The position numbers were made by a program, and so were the translations under genes. The notes beneath the pieces were generated by a model, which worked only from the letters and a program-made list of their open reading frames with translations, was not told the DNA's origin and made no database searches. Of a stretch of 64,000 nucleotides of DNA, positions 18,125 through 27,082 are shown piece after piece. Where the stretch lies: the NCBI RefSeq assembly GCF_009857445.1, contig NZ_WWCN01000008.1:124001-188000 (forward strand), given 5' to 3'. Position 1 is the stretch's first letter. Each line of letters opens with the position of its first letter. The stretch comes from Duganella flavida. GTDB taxonomy: Bacteria; Pseudomonadota; Gammaproteobacteria; Burkholderiales; Burkholderiaceae_D.

Positions 18125-19192
18125 CTAGGCGGGATCGGACTCGACTGGGAAGCCTTCGATTTTCCAGCGGAGCATGCCGCCGGCGAGGTTGGCTACTTTG
18201 GTGAAGCCGGCTTTGGTCAGCAGTACGCTGGCTTGGGCGGAGCGTACGCCGGAGCGGCAGACCGCGACAATCGGCTGTTCTTTGTCGAACTCGGCCATGC
18301 GTTCGGTCAGTTGCGACAGCGGCACCAGCGTAGCGCCGTGCAGGTGGCCGAGGCGGTCGATGAATTCGGGGGCTTCACGCACGTCGACGATCTGTACTTT
18401 GCTTAAATGCTCCAGCAAAGCCATTGCTTCGATTTCCCACACGCCGCTGAAGCGTAAGGTCAGCGGCGCCCAGCCTGGTGTGTCGGTCGGTGCATCGCCT
18501 TCCGGCTGGCCGCTGCGCAGGTTGGCTGGCACCGCCACCGCCATCAGCTTGGGATGCGGCAGGTTGAGATTGTTCATGTGGCCGGTGAAATCGCCCACGT
18601 CCACATCGCCGCCCAAGCGCGGGTTGTAGCGCCGCTCTTCCGCCACGCTGGTCACCGTGATACCGCGATAATCATGTGCAGGGTAGAGCAGGCACGACAG
18701 CGGCAAACTCAAAATCTGCTCATGCACCGAAGCGAACAACTGCTGCGGACTGCCTTGCTGGAAATCGGTACGGCCGCAACCACGGATCAGCAAGCTGTCA
18801 CCTGTGAAGGCCATGCTCTCGTCATCCAGGACATAAGTCAGGCAGCCGCTGGTGTGGCCCGGTGTAGCGCGCACGTTCAGCGAACGGCCACCGAAGCGCA
18901 CCACGTCGCCATGCTGCAGCGGCGTATCGACCCCGCTGGCGCCCGCCACCGCCGACAGCGCGATCTTGCTGCCGCAGCGCTGCTGCAAGCGCCATGCGCC
19001 GGTCACGTGGTCGGCATGCACATGGGTGTCCAGCGCCGCCACCAGCTTCAGGCCCAGTTCCTGCAACAGCGCCAGGTCGCGCGGCACTTGTTCGTAGACT
19101 GGGTCGATCAGTACCGCTTCGCCGCCGTCACCGAGCAGGTAAGTGTAGGTCGAGGAGGTGGGATCGAACAGCTGGCGGAAGATCATATTCAT
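18125..19192 (-). CDS. Persulfide-dioxygenase-like MBL hydrolase fused to a rhodanese domain
   Basis: 355 residues in two domains. The N-terminal metallo-beta-lactamase fold (about 1-240) has the ETHE1-type ligands THVHADHVTGAW, the HTSGCLTYV segment, FTGDSLLIRGCGRTDF and HDYRG. The C-terminal rhodanese domain (about 260-350) has VAVCRSGVRSAQ with the catalytic Cys. ETHE1-like enzymes oxidise glutathione persulfide to sulfite, and the rhodanese domain can move sulfane sulfur between thiols. The ATG at 19192 (MNMIFRQLFDP) is preferred to the one at 19219 because the family N-terminus begins there. It is divergent from ppa. Confidence 0.88.
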   Translation of the reverse strand: MNMIFRQLFDPTSSTYTYLLGDGGEAVLIDPVYEQVPRDLALLQELGLKLVAALDTHVHADHVTGAWRLQQRCGSKIALSAVAGASGVDTPLQHGDVVRFGGRSLNVRATPGHTSGCLTYVLDDESMAFTGDSLLIRGCGRTDFQQGSPQQLFASVHEQILSLPLSCLLYPAHDYRGITVTSVAEERRYNPRLGGDVDVGDFTGHMNNLNLPHPKLMAVAVPANLRSGQPEGDAPTDTPGWAPLTLRFSGVWEIEAMALLEHLSKVQIVDVREAPEFIDRLGHLHGATLVPLSQLTERMAEFDKEQPIVAVCRSGVRSAQASVLLTKAGFTKVANLAGGMLRWKIEGFPVESDPA

Positions 19193-19266
19193 ATTCCAAA
19201 TAAGGACAGGCCCTATCATAACAAATGTTCAATGGTGTTGCGCCGCACAAGCAGGCCGTACTTCGC

Positions 19267-19272
19267 TATAAT
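19267..19272 (+). promoter_or_regulatory. Probable ppa -10 box
   Basis: TATAAT lies 38 bp upstream of the ppa ATG in the 117-bp divergent region. No convincing -35 hexamer is visible at 16-18 bp. Confidence 0.4.
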
Positions 19273-19309
19273 ATTGCGGTTAAACACCGCCTGCATATAA
19301 GGAAATCCC

Positions 19310-19852
19310 ATGAGCTTGAACAAAGTATCTTCCGGCAAAGATCTGCCGAACGATTTCAACGTCATCATTGAAATCCCGATGAACGCCGATCCGATCAAAT
19401 ATGAAGTCGACAAGGAATCCGGCGCGATCTTCGTAGACCGCTTCATGGGCACCGCTATGCACTACCCATGCAACTACGGTTACGTACCAAACACCCTGTC
19501 GGCTGACGGCGATCCAGTGGACGTGCTGGTCATCACCCCATTCCCGCTGATTCCAGGCGTGGTAGTGCGTTGCCGTCCAATCGGCGTACTGAAAATGACC
19601 GACGAAGCCGGTGAAGACGCCAAAGTGCTGGCCGTACCAGTCGACAAAGTACTGTCGATCTACAGCCACTGGCAGAAGCCGGAAGACCTAAACGAACTGC
19701 GCCTGCGCCAGATCCAGCACTTCTTCGAGCACTACAAAGACCTGGAAAAAGGCAAATGGGTCAAGATCGAAGGCTGGCACGGTCCAGAAGCCGCCAAGGA
19801 AGAAATCCTGGCCGGCGTTGCGAACTACCAGAAAGACCAGGCAGCACAGTAA
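19310..19852 (+). CDS. ppa: Inorganic pyrophosphatase (family I)
   Basis: 180 residues, the standard length. It hydrolyses cytosolic pyrophosphate to phosphate and pulls biosynthetic reactions forward. Active-site segments are present: [33 protein letters not shown] and the metal-binding signature [10 protein letters not shown] with its three aspartates. Lysines and tyrosines of the phosphate site (KWVKIEGW region) are also kept. Monocistronic, with a terminator beginning 4 bp after the stop. Confidence 0.98.
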   Translation: MSLNKVSSGKDLPNDFNVIIEIPMNADPIKYEVDKESGAIFVDRFMGTAMHYPCNYGYVPNTLSADGDPVDVLVITPFPLIPGVVVRCRPIGVLKMTDEAGEDAKVLAVPVDKVLSIYSHWQKPEDLNELRLRQIQHFFEHYKDLEKGKWVKIEGWHGPEAAKEEILAGVANYQKDQAAQ

Positions 19853-19855
19853 GTC

Positions 19856-19879
19856 AAAAGCCCCGCAAGGGGCTTTTTT
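19856..19879 (+). terminator. ppa terminator, near the end of the convergent Crp/Fnr gene
   Basis: AAAAGCCCC / GGGGCTTTT stem with a GCAA tetraloop and a T tail. The mirrored A/T ends mean it can also act on the minus strand. Confidence 0.93.
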
Positions 19880-19880
19880 A

Positions 19881-20519
19881 TTAAGCGCGCGGTTCGCCCG
19901 ACGCGGCTTCGGCCTCGCGGCGCAGGCGCGACATGTACTGCGGCGTGATGCCGAGGTAGGACGCAATCGCCCGCTGCGAGATGCGCGCTTCCAGCCCCGG
20001 ATACTCTTCGCGGAACGCCACCAGACGTTCTTGCGCCGAGGTCTCGCCGCTGCTATAGGCGTGCTGGGCCAGCGTCTGCAGGCCGTGCAGGGCAATGCTC
20101 AAGTGATACTGCTGCATGCCTTCATTCTGCGAGCGCAGCGCGGACGCCAGCTTCCAATCGATGGTGAAGCCGTGGACCGGCGTTTCCGCGATCAGGAACT
20201 GCACCGCCGGCTGGCCGGTCTCACCATTGATGAGGTCGGTCAGGGTGGTGGCCGATTCGCCCTCGCGATAGAAGCGCAAGGTCATCTCCGCACCGTCACG
20301 GTTGAAAAAGCCGCTGCGTGCCACGCCGCTCGCCAGCCAATGTACCTGCGTAGCGGGCACGCCGGCCCGCTGCAGGTATTCGCCTTTGCGCACATGGAAC
20401 GGTTTGGCGATGCTTGCCAGGATGTTCGTTACGTTGTTGTATGACTCTTCGCTGACGTCGATCCGCTTCATGGTGGCGGATTTGAAGCGGTTACGCTGTT
20501 TTATAAAATCTGCATTCAT
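19881..20519 (-). CDS. Crp/Fnr-family transcriptional regulator
   Basis: 212 residues with an N-terminal cyclic-nucleotide-binding-type beta-roll (about 35-135, including the RKGEYLQRAGVPATQVHWLASGVAR segment) and a C-terminal winged helix (ISQRAIASYLGITPQYMSRLRREA, about 178-202). No cysteine cluster of the FNR type is present, and the nucleotide-phosphate-binding motif is not clearly kept, so the ligand is unknown. ATG codons at residues 1 and 17 are both possible starts. It sits alone between convergent ppa and a divergent tetR; its targets cannot be deduced. Confidence 0.85.
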   Translation of the reverse strand: MNADFIKQRNRFKSATMKRIDVSEESYNNVTNILASIAKPFHVRKGEYLQRAGVPATQVHWLASGVARSGFFNRDGAEMTLRFYREGESATTLTDLINGETGQPAVQFLIAETPVHGFTIDWKLASALRSQNEGMQQYHLSIALHGLQTLAQHAYSSGETSAQERLVAFREEYPGLEARISQRAIASYLGITPQYMSRLRREAEAASGEPRA

Positions 20520-20643
20520 GCTGTTTTTGCCACGTTTTTGCTAGGAAACAGTCCTATTGTAACCGCTTACGGGTTTCCCTTATAGATTTATCAGTCTTTG
20601 AGTGGCAGATGCCGGCAGTGGGCCAGGTAATTGGAGGTAGAAT

Positions 20644-20653
20644 ATACTCTAAA
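20644..20653 (+). promoter_or_regulatory. Half-site of the efflux-island operator upstream of tetR1
   Basis: ATACTCTAAA is identical to the half-site at 26978-26987 upstream of the RND operon. It lies 20 bp before the ATG of the first tetR. The opposite half of the palindrome is weak here. Confidence 0.45.
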
Positions 20654-20672
20654 GACACGTAGGCGGAGTGAG

Positions 20673-21278
20673 ATGAGAAAGTCGAAAAGCGAAACTGCGG
20701 AAACGCGAAAACGAATTGTGGACACTGCGTCAGTCGTTATCATGCAAAACGGCCTGGCTGCAACCGGGATTGCCGACGTCATGGCGGCAGCGGGGCTGAC
20801 GCAAGGCGGTTTCTATCGGCACTTCGAATCGAAGGAGCACCTGGCGGCTGAGGCCAGCGAGGCAGCATTCGAGAAAATCTTCGACATGATGGGCAAGCAA
20901 GTGGCCGGCCTGCCGCCGCTTGAGGCCATCACGAAAATCGTGCATCTCTACCTGCATCAGCGGCTCTCTAAAAACCAGGACCATCTGTGTCCGCTGGTGC
21001 ATCTCGGAAGTGAGCTGCCCAATGCCGACGAGCGTATCAAGGCCGCAGCCAACATGGGTTACAAGCGCACAGTGGGCCACCTCGCTGGGCTGCTGCAGCA
21101 ACTGCAAATTGAGCAAAGCCTTGATGTGGCGGACGCGCTGGTGGCGACCATGGTCGGAGCGGTGACCGTTTCGCGGCTAGCACTGTCCGCCGCCTCTGAA
21201 AAATCCATTTTGAATCACGCCGAGAGCACGGTGCAGCTGGTGCTCAAGGCGGCATTGGATGGACGCAAAGCCAAATAG
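20673..21278 (+). CDS. TetR/AcrR-family repressor, first of two paralogs
   Basis: 201 residues. The N-terminal DNA-binding domain is clear: ETAETRKRIVDTASVVIMQNG, then the helix-turn-helix GIADVMAAAGLTQGGFYRHFESKEHL. The C-terminal ligand domain contains a single Cys in DHLCPLVHLGSEL, a position shared with the second TetR at 27083. The ATG at 20673 is chosen because it gives the same MRKSK start as the paralog and has GGAG upstream. It converges with the RND operon, leaving 3 bp between stops. Likely role: repressor of neighbouring efflux genes. Confidence 0.9.
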   Translation: MRKSKSETAETRKRIVDTASVVIMQNGLAATGIADVMAAAGLTQGGFYRHFESKEHLAAEASEAAFEKIFDMMGKQVAGLPPLEAITKIVHLYLHQRLSKNQDHLCPLVHLGSELPNADERIKAAANMGYKRTVGHLAGLLQQLQIEQSLDVADALVATMVGAVTVSRLALSAASEKSILNHAESTVQLVLKAALDGRKAK

Positions 21279-21281
21279 CTC

Positions 21282-22718
21282 TTAGCCCTGGCTCCCGGCG
21301 GTGCTCCAGCCACCGCCGAGCGCTTTGTACAGCCCGATGCGATTTTGCCGCTCGGCCAGGCTGGTGCGAATGGTCTGCTGCTGCACGGCGAACAGCGAAC
21401 GCTGGGCATCGAGATATTCGAGATAGCTGGACTGGCCGCCGTCGTAACGCTGCCTGGCGAGGTTGTAGCGCACTTGCTCGGCCGCTTCCTGCGCCTGCAC
21501 TGCACGCAGTTCTTCGCCGAGCGTCGCGCGCCCGGCCAACGCATCGGCCACTTCGCGGAAGGCGACCTGGATCGTCTTGTCGTATTGCGCCACGGCGATG
21601 TCGCGGTCGGCCTTGACCGCGCCCAGGTTGGCTTGATTGCGGCCGCCGTCGAAGAGCGGCAGCGAGATCTGCGGCAGGAAGCTCCACGCCCGGCTACCCG
21701 AATCGAACAAGCCGGACAACTCGTTGCTGGATGAGCCGAATGCGCCCGTCAGGGAAATGCGCGGGAAGAATGCAGCCCGGGCCACGCCGATATTGGCGTT
21801 GGCCGCGCGCAGCAGCGCTTCCTGGCGGCGGATGTCCGGACGTGCCGCCAGCAAGCCGGATGGCAAACCTGCTGGCAGTTCGTTCATCACCTTGCTGTCC
21901 CAGTGCGTGCCGGGCGCGGGCAGCAGTTCCGCAGGCAAGTTCCGGCCGACCAGCACTGTCAACGCATTTTCATCCAGCGCGCGCTGCCGCGTGGTTTGCG
22001 CCAGCGCGATTTTGGCGGCTTCCAGCAGTGACTCCGACTGGCGCAGGTCGAACTCCGAACTGGCGCCTTGTTCGCGCATTTGGAGTTGGCGCTGGTGCGA
22101 TTCAGTGCGGCTGGCCAGCGTTTGCTGGCTCAATTCCAGCAGCCGGTTATCCGCCAGCACCGCCTCGTAGACGGTAGCCACTTCCGCCACCAGGCTGATC
22201 TGCGCAGCGCGCCGGGCTTCTTCGGTGGCAGCGTAGCGGTCCAGTGCGGCCTCACTCAGGTTGCGCACGCGGCCGAATAAATCCAACTCGAAGGCGGTGA
22301 CGCCAACGCCGGCAGTGTAGCTGCTCGATACGCCGCCGTGACCGCCCGGCGCCACCAGGTCCGGCACCCGCTGGCGCGCGCCGGACAGGCCGGCGTTGAG
22401 CGTCGGCAGGCGGTCGGCTGCCTGCACCTGATACAGCGAGCGGGCGCGCTCGATATTGAGGATGGCCACGCGCAGGTCGCGATTATGTTCCAGTGCCAGG
22501 CCGATGGTTTGCTTTAGGCGCTGGTCCTGGAAAAAGTCCTGCCAGCGGATCTCGTGCGCGGCGGTGTCGCCGGCCTGGACAGCCGGAGCCACCGCAGCCG
22601 GCCAGTCGGCGGCAACAGGGGAGGCGGGCCGCTCGTAGACCGGCGCCAGCGAGCATGCCGACAGTAGCAGGGCGGCCAGTGCCAGCGGCACGGTTTTCAG
22701 TGTGGTGACGGTGTTCAT
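21282..22718 (-). CDS. RND efflux outer-membrane lipoprotein (NodT/OprM family)
   Basis: 478-residue TolC-like channel subunit. The signal peptide ends in the lipobox LLSAC (Cys about 21), so it is a lipoprotein of the outer membrane. Two internal repeats of the OEP family are visible (EIRWQDFFQDQRLKQTIGLALEHNRDLRVAILNIERAR, and RPDIRRQEALLRAANANIGVARAAFFPRISLTGAFG). It forms the exit duct of the tripartite pump. It is the third gene of the operon, starting within a 4-bp overlap with the permease. Confidence 0.95.
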   Translation of the reverse strand: MNTVTTLKTVPLALAALLLSACSLAPVYERPASPVAADWPAAVAPAVQAGDTAAHEIRWQDFFQDQRLKQTIGLALEHNRDLRVAILNIERARSLYQVQAADRLPTLNAGLSGARQRVPDLVAPGGHGGVSSSYTAGVGVTAFELDLFGRVRNLSEAALDRYAATEEARRAAQISLVAEVATVYEAVLADNRLLELSQQTLASRTESHQRQLQMREQGASSEFDLRQSESLLEAAKIALAQTTRQRALDENALTVLVGRNLPAELLPAPGTHWDSKVMNELPAGLPSGLLAARPDIRRQEALLRAANANIGVARAAFFPRISLTGAFGSSSNELSGLFDSGSRAWSFLPQISLPLFDGGRNQANLGAVKADRDIAVAQYDKTIQVAFREVADALAGRATLGEELRAVQAQEAAEQVRYNLARQRYDGGQSSYLEYLDAQRSLFAVQQQTIRTSLAERQNRIGLYKALGGGWSTAGSQG

Positions 22719-25700
22719 GCTGCTTCCTTCTCAATGAGTTGCGTGCTTGCGTTAGCCTGGGCGTCCACACTGCCGCCATCTTTGCTGACCTTGAACCACA
22801 GCGAGTACAGGGCCGGTAGGAACAACAGGGTCAGCAGGGTGCCGACGCCGACGCCGCCGATCAGCACGTAGGCCAGGGGCCCCCAGAAGCTGGAGTGGGT
22901 CAGCGGAATGAAGGCCAGCATCGCCGCCACGGCGGTCAGGATCACCGGACGGGCGCGGCGCACGGTGGACTCCACGACGGCCTCATACTTGGTGGCGCCA
23001 TGGGCCAGGTCGTGCTGGATCTGGTCGACCAGGATCAGCGTGTTGCGCATCAGGATGCCGGCCAGGCCGATCAGGCCGAGGATGGCGGTGAAGCCAAACG
23101 GCTTGTTAAACAGCAGCAGCGTCGGCACGGCGCCGACCAGTCCCAATGGCGCGGTGGCGAACACCATCCACATGGTGGCAAACGAGCGCACTTGCAGCAT
23201 GATCACCAGCAGCATCAGGATAATCATGATCGGGAACAGCTTGGCCAGCGCGATGTTGGCCTTGACGCTTTCCTCCACCGCGCCGCCGACGTCGATGTGG
23301 TAACCGTCCGGCAGAGTAGCTTTGATGGCGTCCAGCTTGGGCAGGATGGCCTTGGTGACGTCAGGCGGCTGCATGCCGTTGCGCACATCGGCTTGCACGG
23401 CAATGAAGGGCTCGCGGTTGTAGCGCTTGAGCACGGCGTCTTCCATGCCGGTCTCGATATGGCTGACTTGCGACAGCGGGATGCTGGCGCCGCTGGCTGT
23501 GGTCAGCGTCAGGTTGCCGATATCTTTCAAGTTGCCGCCCTCGCTGCGCGGGCTGCGGATGACGACTTCAACCGAACGCAGGCCTTCCCGTACCTGAGTC
23601 GATGGCAGGCCGTTGAGCAAGGCTTGCAACTGGTTGGCGGCGTCGCGTGGATTGAGTCCCACCTGGCGCAGGCGCTCCTGGTCCAGCACCAGATGCTCGG
23701 TCGGCGTGCGGTTGCCCCAGTCCAGATGGGCGCCATGGGTATTGGGATTTTGTTCCATCACTGCGCGCACCTGCTCGGCGATGTTGCGCACCTGGCCGAT
23801 ATCCGGTCCCACCACGCGGAACAGCACTGGGTAAGGCACCGGCGGACCGAACACAAACTGGGTAGCACGCACGCGGGCTTGCGGGAAGCGGCCGTCGGCG
23901 ATCATCTTCTGCATTTTGAGCTTCAAGATGTTGCGTTGTTGGGCGTTCTCGGTCAGCACGATCATCTGTGCATAGGCAGGGTTGGGCAGTTCCGGATTAA
24001 TCGTCAGCAGGAAGCGCGGCGCGCCCTGGCCGATGTAGCTGGCAATGTGTTTGGCTTCCGGTTCTTTTTCCAGTGCAGCCTCGATGTTGCGTACCACGGC
24101 ATCGGTGGCGCCGAAGGCGCTGCCGGGCGGCAGGCTCACTTCTATCGTCAGTTCCGGACGTTCGGAGTCCGGGAAGAATTGCTGCTGTACTGCGCCCATG
24201 CCCAGCACTGCGGCAACGAACACGATGGCAGTAGTGGCGGCAGCCAGCCATTTGTGATCGATGCACCAGCGCACCAGCGCGCGCAGGCGCTGGTAGTTTG
24301 GCGTGTTGTAGATGGCATCATGACCGCCGCTTTTGACCGGAATCTCAGGCAGCAGCTTGACGCCCATGTAAGGGATGAAATACACCGCCACCACCCACGA
24401 GGTAATCAGCGAGAACGCCACCACCCAGAAGATGTTGCCGGCATATTCGCCAGCCGTGGAGCGGGCGAAGCCGACCGGCAGGAAGCCGATGATGGTCAGC
24501 AGGGTGCCCGACAACATCGGTGCCGCCGTCGCGCTCCATGCGTGGGTGGCGGCAGCGATGCGGTCGAAGCCTTCTTCCATTTTGACCACCATCATTTCGA
24601 TGGCGATGATGGCGTCGTCCACCAGCAGGCCGAGCGACAGGATCAGGGCGCCCAGCGTGATGCGGTCGAAGTCGCGGCCGCTGGCCAGCATGATGACGAA
24701 CACCGCCGCCAGCGTCAGCGGCACTGCTGCCGCCACCACCAGGCCAACGCGGAAGCCGAGCGTCAGCAGGCTGACCACGATCACCACTGCCAGCGCGACC
24801 ACGAACTTGATCATGAATTCATCGATCGATTCCTTGATGGCGCGCGACTGGTCGGACTCCAGCTTCAGTTCCAGGCCCATCGGCAGTGCGGCGCTGATGC
24901 TTTTCTGTTCGGCGGCCAGCGCCTTGCCCAGCTCCAGGCCGTTGTAGCGCTTTTTCATGACGACGGCCAGGTCCAGCGAGGCCTCGCCCTGGTTGCGGAT
25001 GACAAAGCTGGCCGGATCTTCATAACCGCGCTTGACCTCGGCAACGTCACCCAGCTTGAGCGTGCGTTCACCGGCAGCGATCGGGATCTGCTTGATGGCG
25101 TCCACGCTGCTGACGGTGCCGTCCAGGCGCAGCTGGACGCGCGGGCCATGGGTTTCGATGAAACCGGCCGACGTCACATCGTTTTGTTTTCCAAGAGCGT
25201 CAATCACGTTCTGCGCTTTGATGCCGAGCGTGGCCAGGCGCTGGTGGGAAATTTCAACGAAGATTTTCTGCTGCTGCTCGCCGAGGATGTTGACCTTCTG
25301 CACACCAGGCACGTGCAGCAAGCGCTGGCGGATATCTTCCGCCTGCAGCACCAGCTGGCGGTGCGGCAGCTGCTTGCCGCTCAGCGAGAACAGGGCAAAG
25401 TAGACGTCCGAGTATTCATCGTTGACGATGGGACCGATCACCCCGCGCGGCAGGTTGAAGGCTTCGTCGCCCATTTTTTTGCGCACCTGGTAGAAGCTGT
25501 CTTCGACTGCCTGGGCGGTCGAATTGTCCTTCAGGTACAGCTTCATGATGGCGACGCCGGGACGCGCGGTGGTTTCCACCCGGTCGTAGGTTTCCAGTTC
25601 CTGCATGCGTTTTTCAAGGCGGTCGGCCACCTGTCGTTGCATTTCTTCCGCAGTGGCGCCGGGCCATGCGGCAGTGATGGTCATGACTTTCACGACGTAG

Positions 25701-25825
25701 CTGGGATCTTCCGCGCGGCCCAGCCGCAGGAAAGCGAACACGCCAGCGGCAACGATGGCGATAATCATGAACAGAGTGATGGCGCGTTCGCGCACGCCCA
25801 GGGCGGAGAGGTTAAAGCGGCTCAT
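22715..25825 (-). CDS. RND-family multidrug efflux permease
   Basis: 1036-residue inner-membrane proton/drug antiporter of the AcrB superfamily. The first helix (ERAITLFMIIAIVAAGVFAFLRLG), two large periplasmic loops, and the helix-4 region with the proton-relay aspartate pair (LSLGLLVDDAIIAIEMMVVKMEEG) are evident. ATPG-type segments (AWPGATAEEMQRQV) and the second-half repeat (LGLIGLAGILMRNTLILVDQI) complete the fold. Sequence character is nearer to the MexK/TriC/VexH branch than to AcrB. It overlaps both flanking pump genes by 4 bp. Substrates unknown. Confidence 0.95.
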   Translation of the reverse strand: MSRFNLSALGVRERAITLFMIIAIVAAGVFAFLRLGRAEDPSYVVKVMTITAAWPGATAEEMQRQVADRLEKRMQELETYDRVETTARPGVAIMKLYLKDNSTAQAVEDSFYQVRKKMGDEAFNLPRGVIGPIVNDEYSDVYFALFSLSGKQLPHRQLVLQAEDIRQRLLHVPGVQKVNILGEQQQKIFVEISHQRLATLGIKAQNVIDALGKQNDVTSAGFIETHGPRVQLRLDGTVSSVDAIKQIPIAAGERTLKLGDVAEVKRGYEDPASFVIRNQGEASLDLAVVMKKRYNGLELGKALAAEQKSISAALPMGLELKLESDQSRAIKESIDEFMIKFVVALAVVIVVSLLTLGFRVGLVVAAAVPLTLAAVFVIMLASGRDFDRITLGALILSLGLLVDDAIIAIEMMVVKMEEGFDRIAAATHAWSATAAPMLSGTLLTIIGFLPVGFARSTAGEYAGNIFWVVAFSLITSWVVAVYFIPYMGVKLLPEIPVKSGGHDAIYNTPNYQRLRALVRWCIDHKWLAAATTAIVFVAAVLGMGAVQQQFFPDSERPELTIEVSLPPGSAFGATDAVVRNIEAALEKEPEAKHIASYIGQGAPRFLLTINPELPNPAYAQMIVLTENAQQRNILKLKMQKMIADGRFPQARVRATQFVFGPPVPYPVLFRVVGPDIGQVRNIAEQVRAVMEQNPNTHGAHLDWGNRTPTEHLVLDQERLRQVGLNPRDAANQLQALLNGLPSTQVREGLRSVEVVIRSPRSEGGNLKDIGNLTLTTASGASIPLSQVSHIETGMEDAVLKRYNREPFIAVQADVRNGMQPPDVTKAILPKLDAIKATLPDGYHIDVGGAVEESVKANIALAKLFPIMIILMLLVIMLQVRSFATMWMVFATAPLGLVGAVPTLLLFNKPFGFTAILGLIGLAGILMRNTLILVDQIQHDLAHGATKYEAVVESTVRRARPVILTAVAAMLAFIPLTHSSFWGPLAYVLIGGVGVGTLLTLLFLPALYSLWFKVSKDGGSVDAQANASTQLIEKEAA

Positions 25826-26919
25826 AATCCGCTCCCGGTGGCGACTGGCGCCAGCAATTCAACTTTCTGTCCGGCTTTGAGCAAATGGCCGCCGAAAGCA
25901 ACCGCGCGTTCGCCCGGCGCCAGGCCTTGCGACAACCGCGCCTGTTCTTCGCCCAGCTGCGCCACCTTGACCGCGCGCAGCGTGACGGTGGAGGTTTTGC
26001 TATCGATCACCCACACGCCCATGCCGCGCCCCTGATCCACCAGCGCGCTGACCGGCACCCCGACCTGTGCAGCGGCACCGCCATTCATGCGGATGGTGAC
26101 GGTGGCGCCCAGCGGCGCTTGCGCTGCCTCGCCGGCCAGCGTGTAGCGGGCCAGATAGGTGCGGGTTTGGGGATCGGCCACGGCGGCCAGTTCGCGCAGC
26201 GTCGCCGGGAATACTTGGCCGGCGTCGCTGTACAGGGCGGCGGTGGCTGGGCGCTTGGCCAGTGCCAGCGCGTTCTCCGGCAAATACACCAGCGCTTCGC
26301 GCGCGCCCTCGCGGGCCAGCTTGACGATGGTCTGGCCGGCGGCCACGACCTGGCCGACATCGGCCGGTACCTCAAGCACCACGCCGTCCATGTCGGCGAT
26401 CAGCACGGCATAGTCGCGCTGATGGTCGGTCTGGCGTGCGCGGGCGGCATCGGCGCGGGTCTGGGCAATCGCCGCATCAGCTGCAGCCTTCGCTTGTTCA
26501 TACGCCTGCGTCGATACGGCGCCGGTCGCCAGCAGCTTGCGCAAGCGCGCTTCCTCGGCGACAGCCTGGACCTGCTTGGCCTGGGATGCCTCAACGGCGG
26601 CTTGGGCCGCGCTGGAGGCCAGCTCATAGTCGACCGCATCGATACGCATCAGCGCCTGTCCTTTATGCACCGTCTGGCCGGGATCCACCAGGCGCTCGAC
26701 GATTTTGCCAGCCACACGGAAGCCGAGATTGCTCTCCGTACGCGCATGGACCACGCCGGTGAACGTGGATTGACCGGTTTGCCCGGCTTCGGCGGTGAAC
26801 CAAGCGACCTTGGCCAGTGGCTCAGGCGCCGGCGCCGGGTGGTTGCAAGCGGCCAGGCCCAGCATGAGCGTGGCGCCGATGATGCTGCGGCGGGGCAGTG
26901 GGAGGGGAATCGGTTTCAT
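25822..26919 (-). CDS. RND periplasmic adaptor lipoprotein (membrane fusion protein)
   Basis: 365 residues. The signal peptide with lipobox LGLAAC (Cys about 26) anchors it to the inner membrane. The HlyD-type lipoyl/barrel halves are visible (ESNLGFRVAGKIVERLVDPGQTVHKGQALMRID and the matching GVVLEVPADVGQVVAAGQTIVKLA), separated by an alpha-hairpin of about 80 residues. It bridges permease and outer-membrane channel. It is the first gene of the pump operon, with GAGG six bases before the ATG. Two palindromic operator-like sites lie 23-66 bp upstream. Confidence 0.95.
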   Translation of the reverse strand: MKPIPLPLPRRSIIGATLMLGLAACNHPAPAPEPLAKVAWFTAEAGQTGQSTFTGVVHARTESNLGFRVAGKIVERLVDPGQTVHKGQALMRIDAVDYELASSAAQAAVEASQAKQVQAVAEEARLRKLLATGAVSTQAYEQAKAAADAAIAQTRADAARARQTDHQRDYAVLIADMDGVVLEVPADVGQVVAAGQTIVKLAREGAREALVYLPENALALAKRPATAALYSDAGQVFPATLRELAAVADPQTRTYLARYTLAGEAAQAPLGATVTIRMNGGAAAQVGVPVSALVDQGRGMGVWVIDSKTSTVTLRAVKVAQLGEEQARLSQGLAPGERAVAFGGHLLKAGQKVELLAPVATGSGL

Positions 26920-26941
26920 TGGAGCCTCGAAGGTTGGGATT

Positions 26942-26961
26942 TAGAGTATCGCATAACGCTA
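26942..26961. promoter_or_regulatory. Operator-like palindrome, RND operon, proximal copy
   Basis: TAGAGTATCGCATAACGCTA, an imperfect 8-4-8 dyad matching the other sites of the island in TAG-GT and its mirror. It is 23 bp from the adaptor start and 4 bp from the stronger copy. Confidence 0.5.
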
Positions 26962-26965
26962 AAAA

Positions 26966-26985
26966 TAGATTACAAGCATACTCTA
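26966..26985. promoter_or_regulatory. Operator-like palindrome, RND operon, distal copy
   Basis: TAGATTACAAGCATACTCTA. The 15 bases at 26959-26973 are identical to 29088-29102 upstream of the MATE gene, and the ACTCTAAAA that follows at the same 6-bp spacing is identical too. Size and symmetry fit a TetR dimer site. Confidence 0.65.
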
Positions 26986-27030
26986 AAATTGGCAAGGAGA
27001 TTTTATAAAATTAAAAGAACTTGCCAATAA

Positions 27031-27050
27031 TAGAGTTCGTGCGTAATCTA
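27031..27050. promoter_or_regulatory. Operator-like palindrome upstream of tetR2
   Basis: TAGAGTTCGTGCGTAATCTA, the same element in the opposite orientation: TAGAGT, six bases, then GTAATCTAT. It lies 33 bp before the tetR2 ATG, consistent with autoregulation. Confidence 0.6.
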
Positions 27051-27082
27051 TATTGGAGTGATAGTGAAACCGGGAGTACCCC

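Noticed and set aside
22895..26035. 1046-codon open frame opposite the RND permease
   Set aside because: Same His/Gln/Asp-rich shadow composition with no domain; the permease is unambiguous.
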